Positions 45,173 through 53,156 of a DNA stretch of 64,000 nucleotides are shown one piece after another (the first letter of the stretch is position 1; every line of letters begins with the position of its first letter). Under the pieces are notes generated by a model. That model did not search any database, was not told the origin of the DNA, and was given only the letters and a program-made list of their open reading frames with translations. This DNA comes from JAJDTT01 sp022827025 (GTDB taxonomy: Bacteria > Acidobacteriota > UBA6911 > RPQK01 > JAJDTT01): NCBI GenBank assembly GCA_965203535.1, contig OZ241897.1, positions 5,766,001-5,830,000 on the forward strand, written 5' to 3'. A program made the position numbers and the translations under genes.

Positions 45173-45219
45173 CCGATTCTACGCTGTCGCAGCAGATTGA
45201 TTTCTGCCGCGCAGCCTCC
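45173..45219. repeat. palindromic element, half copy C
   Basis: About 47 bases (ccgattctacgctgtcgcag then agattgatttctgccgcgcag) matching the right end of copy B with few changes. The partner end was not found nearby, so this is a solo terminus. Confidence 0.75.
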
Positions 45220-45245
45220 CAGGTCGGCGGACACCCGACGACGAA

Positions 45246-48200
45246 CTACTCGAAGTCGACTACACTCAGAATCCGCTCTTCTGCCCCGGCGGCAGCAGCC
45301 TGGAAGAACTCGACCACGAAGGGGTGACAGGTGAACACCAGGACCTGGTTGGTCCGGGACAGTTCGACGAAAGCATGGGCAGCCTGCAGCCCTCGGTCGG
45401 GATCGAAGTTCACCAGCACTTCGTCGACCACGACGGGCAGAGGCTCCGTCCTCTTCCCCAGTTCCCGAATCAGGCCGAAACGCAACGACAGGAACAACTG
45501 TTCCCTCGTGCCCCGGCTCAACTGCGACGGCTCCTTGGCGCGCCGGTCGGCGCCGGCGACTTCGATCGTCTTCCGCCCCAACGGAGCGGATACGCGCCGG
45601 TACTCTCCGCCGGTGATCCGGCGGAAGAAGTCTTCGGCCTGGCGGACGACCCCCGGCTGCCGTTCTCGCTCGAACCGGCTCTGCGCCTCTTCCAGCAACC
45701 GTTCGACGATCCTGCGCTTCGTCCACTCTCGAGCGTGATCCCGGATCTGCTCGACCAGGCGGTTGCGCTCCATTCGCAGCCCCGAGGATTCCTCCTCACT
45801 CTCCAGTCGTTCCAGCTTCGCCCGGAGGGAGCCGCGCTCGGTGGACAACTCCTTGAGATCCGCGTCTACCCGTTCGATTTCTGCCAGCGTCCGGCTCTCT
45901 TCGTCGGCAATCGACTGGAGATCCGTGTTGCGGAGCGCGTTCTTGAGCGCTTCGAGGAGCGCTCCGGGGCCGCTCCGGCGTTGCAGTCGGCCTTCGGCAT
46001 CCTGCCGGCTCCTTTTCAGCTCCTCTCGCCGGCGGTGGAGTTCGGCCCGCCTGCGGAATTCTTCGGCGCCGCCGGCGCCGCCGGAGTGGAGCAGGCCCGC
46101 CAGCTCTTCCTTCGCATCCCGAAGTCGCCGGTTCCGCTTTTCCAGTTTGCGCTGGGCGGCCTTCCACTCGGCCTCCGCCGCCTCCCGAACATCGACCTGC
46201 GCCCGAACGGATTGATACAACTCGATCAGCCGGTCCGCAGCCGTGGCGACGGCCGGCGGCCGGTTCGCATCGAAGCCGATTTCGAAGGCCGACGCCAGAG
46301 GCGCGACGCTCTCCGTGTATTCGCGGATCTCCTTTTCGAGGGCGCGGAATCGCTGCTCCTGCTTCCGCAATTCACCGAGCAGGCTGAGGCCCAGCTTGAT
46401 CCTCTCCCGCAGCTCGCCGACGGTATCCGGCGTGAACGATTGCGGCAGGCTGCGCGCCTGGAGCCACTCCCGCCACCTGCGCCGGACCGTTTCGAGATCC
46501 CGCTCCGCCCGTTCGACGGCCGTTCGAGACCGGCTTGACTGGACGGACCGCCGATGCAACGTGTCCCTCGCGGCATCCAGAGACTCGGCAAGTCGAGCCC
46601 GTTCACGGACCCCGGACTCCGTTGCGTCCAGTGACTCTTCGGCCTGGATGAGGGAGTGCTCGTCGAGCGTCTCCAGGTCCAGGTCATCGGCCTCATCAGC
46701 CGCCTTCGACTCCAGCTCGTTCAAGTCCGCCTCGGCCCGCCGCAACGATTCGCCTATCGAGTCGGCCAGGGGGGCGCCCGGGTCGGGGCCCGAAGACAGC
46801 GCGGCCGACCTGAAGACGTAGGCGGCGACGGCCAGCAGCAGGAGACCGGCGGCGGCGCCGATGAACAAGGCCGCTCCGCCGGCGGCGGCTCCCCCGACCA
46901 GGAGGGCGACGCCGGCGACGCCGATGGCCGCGGCCGCCCCGGCGCCCCGCGGCCGTCCGGTCGGCGCGGCGGAGGCGCCGATCCCGTCCAGTTGGCTTTG
47001 CAGGTCGCTGACGCGCTGTCGAACCCGGGCCAGCTCGTCCAGGCGCGCCCTGGCCTGACGAATCCGCGTCCGGCGCAGTCGGACTCCGTCGGCGTCCAGA
47101 CCCGGATCCGGCGCCTCCTCCAGGGCCCGTTCTGCCCGATCGGACGCGTCGCTCGCTTCATCCCGCGCGTTCTCGGCCTGTGCCCGGGACGATTGGCGGC
47201 GCGCCAGCTCCTCGCCGGCCCCGCGGAATTCGGTCCGAAATCCCGAGATCTCCTGACGGACGGCCAGGGACAGGTCGAACGCCTCGAGACGAGCGACGTC
47301 CCAGTCGGGCCCCAGGTCCTTCAGTGTCTCGGACAGGGATCTTCGGTGTCCGAGAAGCTCCTCCTCCCGCCCGGGCAGGTCCCGGGCCGACTTCTCGAAG
47401 GATTCGCGACGCTTCACCAGCCGGCGGATCCGCAACGAGTGATCGAGAAGGGACTCGTGGGAGACCTGCGCCACGCGCCGGTCCCGAGCCTCTGTGACGC
47501 GCGCGGCCGCCGAGTCGCGCTCCTGCCGCGCCGTCCTGACCCGCTCCTCCAGACCCTCCAGGCGGCTGACGCCGTCCACGGGAAACTCCTCGACCACCGG
47601 TATTTCGTCGAGCTGCCGCCGGGCCGTGAGCAGGTCGTTCCAGTCGCCCCAGGCGGACTTGAGACGCCGTGCGCCATCAAGCCGGGATTCGGCCTCCCGG
47701 CGGCGAGCGTCCAGTGCCTGCAGCTTCGTCCCGACGTCTTCGAGCTCCGCAGACAACGCTCCATAGTCCGAAGCGTTGCCTGCAACTTCAGCCAGGCGGG
47801 TGTCGATCCGGGCCACTTCTCCTGCGGCCTGGGCCAGTTTGTGCTTTCTCCCGCCTTTGAGGAAAAGGTCGCTCTTTTGCGAAGCGAGCGCTTTCCGAAC
47901 GTTCGGAAGCCTGGTGACGCCCATGCCGGCGCTGTAGATCTGGTCGTTGACGCTGGAGTCTTTCAGCAGGTCGTCACTGTGAAGCTCATCGAGGGTGAAG
48001 GCGAAGACGCTCTCAAAGACGTCCTTGGTGTGGTGTCCCAGCAGCCGGGCCAGCGTGGCCGCGCCGAAAGTCCCTCCGGCACCGTCGGTGATGGTCACCG
48101 GGCCGGCGCCGCGTCCTTGAACCCGATGAACGATATACCGTTCCCCGGCTTCGTCGACCAGGGTGGCGCGGCCGCCGTGGGCGCCTCCGGCCAGGGGCGG

Positions 48201-48380
48201 GTAGTGCCGTCTTCCCAACCGCTTCGGAAACCCGAACAGGATCGCGCGGATGAACTCCAGGTAAGTGCTCTTTCCGGCTTCGTTGGGGCCGTGGAAGATG
48301 GTGACGGGAAGGTCCAAGGGGCCCACGGTCCGGTCGGTGAATCGGCCGAAGCCGTCGATATGGAACTCGCGGATCCTCAC
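45246..48380 (-). CDS. YhaN/SbcC-like SMC-type ATPase
   Basis: 1044 aa. N-terminal Walker A FHGPNEAGKSTYLEFIRAIL near 29-48, a very long coiled-coil region (about 190-900) broken by two adjacent hydrophobic segments near 455-510 (VALLVGGAAAGGAALFIGAA), then the ABC signature LSRGTREQLFLSLRFGL and Walker B LPVVVDEVLVNFD near the C-terminus, with the switch histidine in VFTCHPF. The membrane hairpin inside the coiled coil is a feature of the YhaN type, not of SbcC. Together with the nuclease encoded upstream it should process DNA ends. Start overlaps that gene by 4 bases. Confidence 0.88.
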   Translation of the reverse strand: MRIREFHIDGFGRFTDRTVGPLDLPVTIFHGPNEAGKSTYLEFIRAILFGFPKRLGRRHYPPLAGGAHGGRATLVDEAGERYIVHRVQGRGAGPVTITDGAGGTFGAATLARLLGHHTKDVFESVFAFTLDELHSDDLLKDSSVNDQIYSAGMGVTRLPNVRKALASQKSDLFLKGGRKHKLAQAAGEVARIDTRLAEVAGNASDYGALSAELEDVGTKLQALDARRREAESRLDGARRLKSAWGDWNDLLTARRQLDEIPVVEEFPVDGVSRLEGLEERVRTARQERDSAAARVTEARDRRVAQVSHESLLDHSLRIRRLVKRRESFEKSARDLPGREEELLGHRRSLSETLKDLGPDWDVARLEAFDLSLAVRQEISGFRTEFRGAGEELARRQSSRAQAENARDEASDASDRAERALEEAPDPGLDADGVRLRRTRIRQARARLDELARVRQRVSDLQSQLDGIGASAAPTGRPRGAGAAAAIGVAGVALLVGGAAAGGAALFIGAAAGLLLLAVAAYVFRSAALSSGPDPGAPLADSIGESLRRAEADLNELESKAADEADDLDLETLDEHSLIQAEESLDATESGVRERARLAESLDAARDTLHRRSVQSSRSRTAVERAERDLETVRRRWREWLQARSLPQSFTPDTVGELRERIKLGLSLLGELRKQEQRFRALEKEIREYTESVAPLASAFEIGFDANRPPAVATAADRLIELYQSVRAQVDVREAAEAEWKAAQRKLEKRNRRLRDAKEELAGLLHSGGAGGAEEFRRRAELHRRREELKRSRQDAEGRLQRRSGPGALLEALKNALRNTDLQSIADEESRTLAEIERVDADLKELSTERGSLRAKLERLESEEESSGLRMERNRLVEQIRDHAREWTKRRIVERLLEEAQSRFERERQPGVVRQAEDFFRRITGGEYRRVSAPLGRKTIEVAGADRRAKEPSQLSRGTREQLFLSLRFGLIRELGKRTEPLPVVVDEVLVNFDPDRGLQAAHAFVELSRTNQVLVFTCHPFVVEFFQAAAAGAEERILSVVDFE

Positions 48381-49648
48381 GAGCCGCCCTCGAGCAGCAG
48401 GTCCAGGGCGATGGACTCCGCCTCGTCGATCAGGACGGCCAGATCCTGATCGTCAGGGACCGAGTCTCTCAGATACCGTCCGAATTTCCGGTGACGGTAC
48501 AGTTCGTCCAAGTCACCGCGCAGGCGGGCCAGGAGTTCGGGCTCGGACTTCGCCCGGTCGCAGAGGCGGAGCAGATCGGCCACGAAGTCGGAGCCCAGGA
48601 GCAGGTCTCGCCGGTCGAAGGGCGCCGCCGTCTCGTCCCGGATGCGCTCGCACCAGGCGAAGGGCGACCGCGAGGCCCAGTCTTCGTTGAGCCCCTCCAC
48701 CAGAGCGTCCAGAAAGTCGGGGCGGCGCAGGGAGCCGTGCAAGGTTCCCCGGCCCGTCAGGGCGAACCTCAATACCATCGAGAGACCCTTTCCCCGCTTG
48801 AGGGAGCTCTCCGTGCGCCGGTGGAGGCGGTCGATCAACTCCTGCTCCGTCTCCATGCCGGAGACGTCCACTTCAAGGCGCTCCCAGCGGACGGTGTCCA
48901 CGGGACGGAATTCGAGCCCGGTGCGGCCGCCGGAACCGACCCGCACCAAGTAGACCCCCCGGGCGCCCCGCTCGGTCGGGCGCGTTCCCTGCGGATTGCC
49001 GGGATAGACCACCGTCGGATCCGTCCGGCTCAGCACGTGTCGGGTGTGGACGTGTCCCAGCGCCCAGTAGTCGACTCCCGACTCCGCCAGATCGCTCAGA
49101 GAGCAGGGCGCGTAGGCGCCGTGGTCGGGATTGTCGCCGACGTTGGCGTGCAGCAGACCGATGTTGAAGGCGTTGCCGTCGACGCGACCGAGGCGACGGG
49201 CCAGATTCGTCCTGACGTGGCGCTTCGGGTAGCTCACGCCATGGACCGCGGCGCGCCCGGGATCCTCTTCGAAGACCGGAACCGCCTCGAACTCGGCGCC
49301 GAAGCGATGGCAACTCGGCGGATACTCCAGCCGCGCCTCCCAGCCGTCCAAGGGGTCGTGGTTGCCGTGGCAGACGAACGACCGGATTCCGGCCCGGTGC
49401 AGCCTGGTCAGGCCCTGGACGAACCGGTGCTGGGCGCGGAGGCTGCGGTCGGCCCCGTCGTAGACGTCTCCCGCGACGAGCAGCGCGTCGACCCGTTCCG
49501 AGATGCAGAGTTCGACGATGTTGTCGTAGGCGTCGAAGGTGCCCTCATGGAGGCTTCTTGCAACGTGCTCAGGCGCCCTGGCCCTCAAGCCCGTGAAGGG
49601 GCTGTCCAAGTGCAGGTCTGCGGCATGTACGAAGCAGAACGGCTTCAC
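48377..49648 (-). CDS. YhaO/SbcD-like metallophosphoesterase nuclease
   Basis: 423 aa from GTG 49648 (KPFCFVHAADLHLDSPF follows directly); a longer start at 49714 adds an arginine-rich head that looks untranslated. Mre11-type phosphoesterase motifs are complete: DLHLD, AGDVYDG, CHGNHDPLDGW, LLHANVGDNPDH and ALGHVHTRHV, binding two metals. The C-terminal ~170 residues are a cap or partner-binding domain. It is translationally coupled to the SMC-like gene, the usual arrangement of yhaO-yhaN. Confidence 0.9.
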   Translation of the reverse strand: MKPFCFVHAADLHLDSPFTGLRARAPEHVARSLHEGTFDAYDNIVELCISERVDALLVAGDVYDGADRSLRAQHRFVQGLTRLHRAGIRSFVCHGNHDPLDGWEARLEYPPSCHRFGAEFEAVPVFEEDPGRAAVHGVSYPKRHVRTNLARRLGRVDGNAFNIGLLHANVGDNPDHGAYAPCSLSDLAESGVDYWALGHVHTRHVLSRTDPTVVYPGNPQGTRPTERGARGVYLVRVGSGGRTGLEFRPVDTVRWERLEVDVSGMETEQELIDRLHRRTESSLKRGKGLSMVLRFALTGRGTLHGSLRRPDFLDALVEGLNEDWASRSPFAWCERIRDETAAPFDRRDLLLGSDFVADLLRLCDRAKSEPELLARLRGDLDELYRHRKFGRYLRDSVPDDQDLAVLIDEAESIALDLLLEGGS

Positions 49649-49745
49649 TGCTTTCGGTACGCTTGGAAGTGGATGACGTCGCCAGTGTAGCCGAAGTCCT
49701 CGGCGCTTCGCCAACCGAGCACGTGGGTCGAACGGGGCGGCAACG

Positions 49746-51083
49746 TCAGGGGACTGCGCCGGGGCCGGGACCGATGGCGTAGAGGTTCTTTTCGCCCCGC
49801 AGATAGACGTTCCGGCCGGAAAGGGCGGCCGAGGCGCTGAAGCGGTCGTCCAGCCGGTTGAGGGCCAGCGCCCGCGGAGATTCGGCGTGGCTCAGCACCA
49901 GGGTCGACCCTTCGAGGTCGGTGACGTAGACGCGCCCGGCGGCGGCCACCGGCGAGGCGTAGACGTTGCCGATCCCCTGCAGCCGCAAGGAGCCGGGCCG
50001 ATCCTGGCCGGTCTTGGCGTCGACCCGGGTCAGGACCCCCTGATAGTGGGCGAGGAAATAGAGCGCCCCGTCATGGAGAAGCGGAGAGGGGACGTAGGGC
50101 GTCGTCCGCCTCCGCGTCCACGGCACCCGGTCCGTTCCCGTGATGTCTCCCCGGGCGCCGTCCAGTCGAATCGCCACCAGGACCCGCTTTTCGTAGCTGC
50201 TCCCCACGAAGGCCATTCCATCGCCCGCCACGGGCGAGGCCACGATATTGGACGCCAGGCCACCGCACTCCCAGATCACTTCTCCGGTTTCCAGATCGTA
50301 CCCGCGAACCCGGCTGGTGCCGGCGACGATGACCTGAACCGCGCCGTCCTGCTCGACGGCAATGGGGGTCGCCCAAGAGGTCACCTCGTTACGCGGGATC
50401 TTCCAGCGTTCTTTTCCGGTCCGCTTGTCCAGGGCGACGACGAAGGATTGGCCCTCGTGGTCCCAGTTGACGACCAACGTCTCCCCGTGCAGAACCGGAG
50501 TGCTCCCTTCCCCATGGCCGTGTCTGGTCCGCATCACCCCCAGTTGCTTCTTCCACTGCACCTCGCCGTCCGGGCTCAGACAGTAAATCCCCTGGGACCC
50601 GAAGTACGCCAGGACGCGCCGGCCGTCGGTAAGCGGCGAGGCGGATGCCAGACTCGCCGTGAAGTGCCCTCCCTCGTGGGGAAGGCCGGTGCGCACGGTC
50701 CGTTCCCAGACCACTTCTCCGCTGCCGCGGTCCAGAGCCAGGACCACGAAGGCCTGCCGGCGGGTCACGGGAAGGTTTCCATGGGAGCCGGGCGCGTCAT
50801 CGTAGATGGGATCAAAAGCCTCTCCCACGGGAACGGCCGCGGTCACGTAGATCCGGTCCCCCCAGACGATGGGTGTCGAGTGCCCGAGTCCCGGGAGCGC
50901 CTTCTTCCAGAGGAGGTTCCGGGATTCGCTCCACCGCACCGGCGGATCGGCTTCAGGACCGACTCCGGTCCCCAGAGGGCCTCTCCATTGAGGCCAGTAG
51001 CGGACCGCCTCTCCCGATTTGCGGTCCTCGGCCCAGGCAACGGAAAGGAGCAGAAAAAAGATCGCCAAGGCCGTTCGGGGCAT
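49746..51083 (-). CDS. exported PQQ-type beta-propeller protein
   Basis: 445 aa with signal peptide MPRTALAIFFLLLSVAWA. Repeated blades with WxR/WxK and (V/I)VALDRGSGEVVWERTVRTG, DKRTGKERWKIPR and YDLETGEVIWECGG are the PQQ-like eight-bladed propeller pattern. No quinoprotein catalytic residues were looked for in detail; most such proteins in this phylum are of unknown role, often near DUF1501/DUF1553-type genes, and a DUF1501 fragment indeed lies just upstream. Confidence 0.85.
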   Translation of the reverse strand: MPRTALAIFFLLLSVAWAEDRKSGEAVRYWPQWRGPLGTGVGPEADPPVRWSESRNLLWKKALPGLGHSTPIVWGDRIYVTAAVPVGEAFDPIYDDAPGSHGNLPVTRRQAFVVLALDRGSGEVVWERTVRTGLPHEGGHFTASLASASPLTDGRRVLAYFGSQGIYCLSPDGEVQWKKQLGVMRTRHGHGEGSTPVLHGETLVVNWDHEGQSFVVALDKRTGKERWKIPRNEVTSWATPIAVEQDGAVQVIVAGTSRVRGYDLETGEVIWECGGLASNIVASPVAGDGMAFVGSSYEKRVLVAIRLDGARGDITGTDRVPWTRRRTTPYVPSPLLHDGALYFLAHYQGVLTRVDAKTGQDRPGSLRLQGIGNVYASPVAAAGRVYVTDLEGSTLVLSHAESPRALALNRLDDRFSASAALSGRNVYLRGEKNLYAIGPGPGAVP

Positions 51084-51388
51084 AACTTTGAGGACGACGG
51101 GACCTCACGCCAGGATTTCTTGGATGACCCTCCCTCCCACGTCGGTCAGGCGAAAGTCGCGTCCCTTGAAGCCGAAAGTCAGACGCATGTGAAACCCGCA
51201 AGGGAGATCATCACACACTCCATCGAAGTGTTCCAACGGCGGTCCCGGAGACTCGACGGCAGGCGGCGGAGCATCGATTCCGTATCCCCGTTTCGGAAGA
51301 ATATCGTACTATTTTCGCGGGAAACCCAGGCTTGGCGCACCGGCTGGGTGGAGGAAAACATCAGCGTCGTCATCGGGAGCGGGATTCT
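51084..51388. other. divergent intergenic region with a gene remnant
   Basis: 305 bases between the PQQ-propeller gene (minus) and the START-like gene (plus). The left 105 bases contain the end of a former DUF1501 gene; the rest contains no recognisable gene. Promoters for both flanking genes should be here. Confidence 0.5.
51105..51188 (-). pseudogene. C-terminal fragment of a DUF1501 protein
   Basis: 27 codons and a stop reading MRLTFGFKGRDFRLTDVGG then RVIQEILA. DUF1501 proteins characteristically end with (R)LTYRFxGRDFRLTDVHGxVVxEIL, so the match covers the last 27 residues. Nothing upstream continues the family; the rest of a ~450 aa protein is missing. The frame stays open about 45 codons further, but that part is not recognisable. 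A deletion remnant, or a recombination scar, in front of the PQQ-propeller gene. Confidence 0.55.
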
Positions 51389-52327
51389 GTGATTTCGAGG
51401 TGCCTGCGATTTTCCCTCGCCGCCATTCTCCTCCTGACCATGGGGGAATCGGCGCAAGCCGGGGTCAAGCTGAAACCCGAAACGGTCCAGGGTTACGACC
51501 GGTATGTCCGGGGCCTGGAGTCGAATTTTGAGAAGCGAATCAGCGGGGAGATGCCGTTCCTCTGGTCTGACCAGGCCCCCGAACATCGGGCCGCCCTGAA
51601 GCGGGGCCAGATACTGATCGACGAATTGAAAGACCTGCCTGAAGTCCCCGGCGCCAGGATCCACGTCTGGCTGGGAGCCGTCTTCATTCCCGGCGCCCTG
51701 TCCGCCGACGTGCTGTCGGTGCTGATGGATTTCGACCGCCACCAGGAATGGTACCCGGAGGTTCTGGATTCCAGACTCCTGAGTCGCGACGGGTACAGGC
51801 TCCGAGGGTACCAGCGCCTCAGAATGAAGAAGATCCTGACCGTGATCTTCAACACCGAACACGAAGTCGCCTATTCGCAGGTGTCCCCGAAACGCTGGCG
51901 GGGCGTGTCGCGCAGCACCAGAATCGCCGAGGTGAAGGATGCTGGAGAGCCCAAGGAGCGGGAATTGCCGGTCGGCGACGACCGCGGCTTCATGTGGCGG
52001 CTGAACGCCTATTGGCACCTGGAAGAAAGGGAGGGTGGGTTGGCCGCCGAGTGTTGGGCCGTTTCTCTCTCCCGGAAGATTCCCTTCGCGCTCCGCTGGA
52101 TGCTCAAACCTCTCGTGACAAGCGTCCCCCGCCAAGCTCTCCGGAACACCCTGCGAGGCACTCGCCAGGCCGTGATGGACGGACTCCGAGGCAAGGCGAG
52201 CGATGCGGGACGATGGGACGATCGGGCGTATTTCCGTGGTGAAGGGAGGTCCCACGCAACTGCACCGTTCGCAGTGACTGATATCCCGCATTTCTCACCA
52301 GGTCGCTACGCGTATGATAGAAAGTAA
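51389..52327 (+). CDS. exported START/SRPBCC-like protein, paralogue 1
   Basis: 312 aa from GTG 51389, followed by a signal peptide (CLRFSLAAILLLTMGESAQA). It aligns along its length with the protein at 55990-56862: LKPETVQGYDRYVRG / LKPETLLAWDKYVRI, RIHVWLGAVFIPG / MIHHWRGAILIPS, KKILTVIFNTEHEVAY / KKIVTVAYNTEHLVRY, and DDRGFMWRLNAYW / HDRGFLWRLNSYW. The pattern suggests a lipid- or steroid-binding START-like cavity. The last ~45 residues have no counterpart in the paralogue and run into a palindromic repeat (52283-52526), so the original stop may have been lost. Confidence 0.75.
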   Translation: MISRCLRFSLAAILLLTMGESAQAGVKLKPETVQGYDRYVRGLESNFEKRISGEMPFLWSDQAPEHRAALKRGQILIDELKDLPEVPGARIHVWLGAVFIPGALSADVLSVLMDFDRHQEWYPEVLDSRLLSRDGYRLRGYQRLRMKKILTVIFNTEHEVAYSQVSPKRWRGVSRSTRIAEVKDAGEPKERELPVGDDRGFMWRLNAYWHLEEREGGLAAECWAVSLSRKIPFALRWMLKPLVTSVPRQALRNTLRGTRQAVMDGLRGKASDAGRWDDRAYFRGEGRSHATAPFAVTDIPHFSPGRYAYDRK

Positions 52328-52526
52328 TCTGTTTTTGAGCATTGACGCGGATTTCGCCAAGGTTCCTCCGGCACCGACTGCGCTGGGCGCGCGCTCGCTG
52401 GTCTTTTCGCCCTCAGCGCGCACATGCTCCCTCAAACGTAGTCACCACTACGTTCTCGGTCACGAGCACGCGCTGAGGGCGAAAATCCTGCGCGATCGTC
52501 ACGCCCCCTGGTGAGAAATGCGGGAT
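52283..52526. repeat. nested palindromic element
   Basis: Three concentric inverted repeats: outer arms of 20 bases (52283-52302, atcccgcatttctcaccagg, and 52507-52526), middle arms of 17 bases (52404-52420, ttttcgccctcagcgcg, and 52469-52485) and an inner hairpin (aacgtagt / actacgtt, loop CACC, 52435-52454). All arms are perfect. The whole 244 bases could form a cruciform. No transposase gene. It covers the end of the START-like gene and the approach to the sigma-factor gene. Confidence 0.8.
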
Positions 52527-52589
52527 GATGCTCGCGGGTTCTCGGTTCGAAGGGCGCTGTGCGCCACCGACCCCCGGCGTCCAGGAGTC

Positions 52590-53156
52590 ATGGTAGTGCC
52601 TGACAATCCCCAGGCGGTGGCGCGGCTGATCCGCGAGTCCAGATCCGGAGACGGGAACGCCCTCTCTCAACTCTTCCCCGTCGTTTATCAGGAACTGAGA
52701 AGGCTGGCCGGCAACTACATGCGCCGGGAGGCCCGCCAGACCTTACCCGCCACAGCCCTGGTCCACGAAGCGTACCTTCGACTCCTGGGCGAAAAGCAGG
52801 TGCATTGGAAGGACAGGGCTCATCTGCTGGGTATCGCGGCCCGTTCCATGCGGCAGATCCTGGTGGAGCGGGCGCGAGCGAGAATGGCCCGGAAGCGGGG
52901 CGGCGGGCAACACGCGGTGACCCTCATCGACGAGACCCTGGGCCAGAACGCGCGATCCATCGATTTCATGGCTCTGGACCAGGCACTGCGGGCTCTCGCC
53001 GAGTTGGATCCGAAACAGGCCCGACTGGTCGAGCTCAGGTTCTTCGGTGGCCTGACGCTGGCGGAAACCAGCGAGGTCATGGGCATCTCTCCTGCCACCA
53101 CCAAACGCTGGTGGGCGCTCTCCCGAGCTTGGTTGCGACGCGAGTTGAACGGGTGA
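52590..53156 (+). CDS. ECF sigma factor of the kinase-linked type
   Basis: 188 aa from ATG 52590 with AGGAG just upstream; the frame to 52518 is repeat-derived. Region 2: LFPVVYQELRRLAGNYMRREARQTLPATALVHEAYLRLL, the wording of the TIGR02999-type group found mainly in Acidobacteriota and Planctomycetota; region 4: LAELDPKQARLVELRFFGGLTLAETSEVMGISPATTKRWW. These sigma factors are usually next to a Ser/Thr kinase gene rather than an anti-sigma factor, as here (overlap of 4 bases). Confidence 0.9.
   Translation: MVVPDNPQAVARLIRESRSGDGNALSQLFPVVYQELRRLAGNYMRREARQTLPATALVHEAYLRLLGEKQVHWKDRAHLLGIAARSMRQILVERARARMARKRGGGQHAVTLIDETLGQNARSIDFMALDQALRALAELDPKQARLVELRFFGGLTLAETSEVMGISPATTKRWWALSRAWLRRELNG

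Noticed and set aside
51179..52291. Minus-strand frame opposite the START-like gene
   Set aside because: Shadow frame without domains; the plus strand carries a signal peptide and a clear paralogue.
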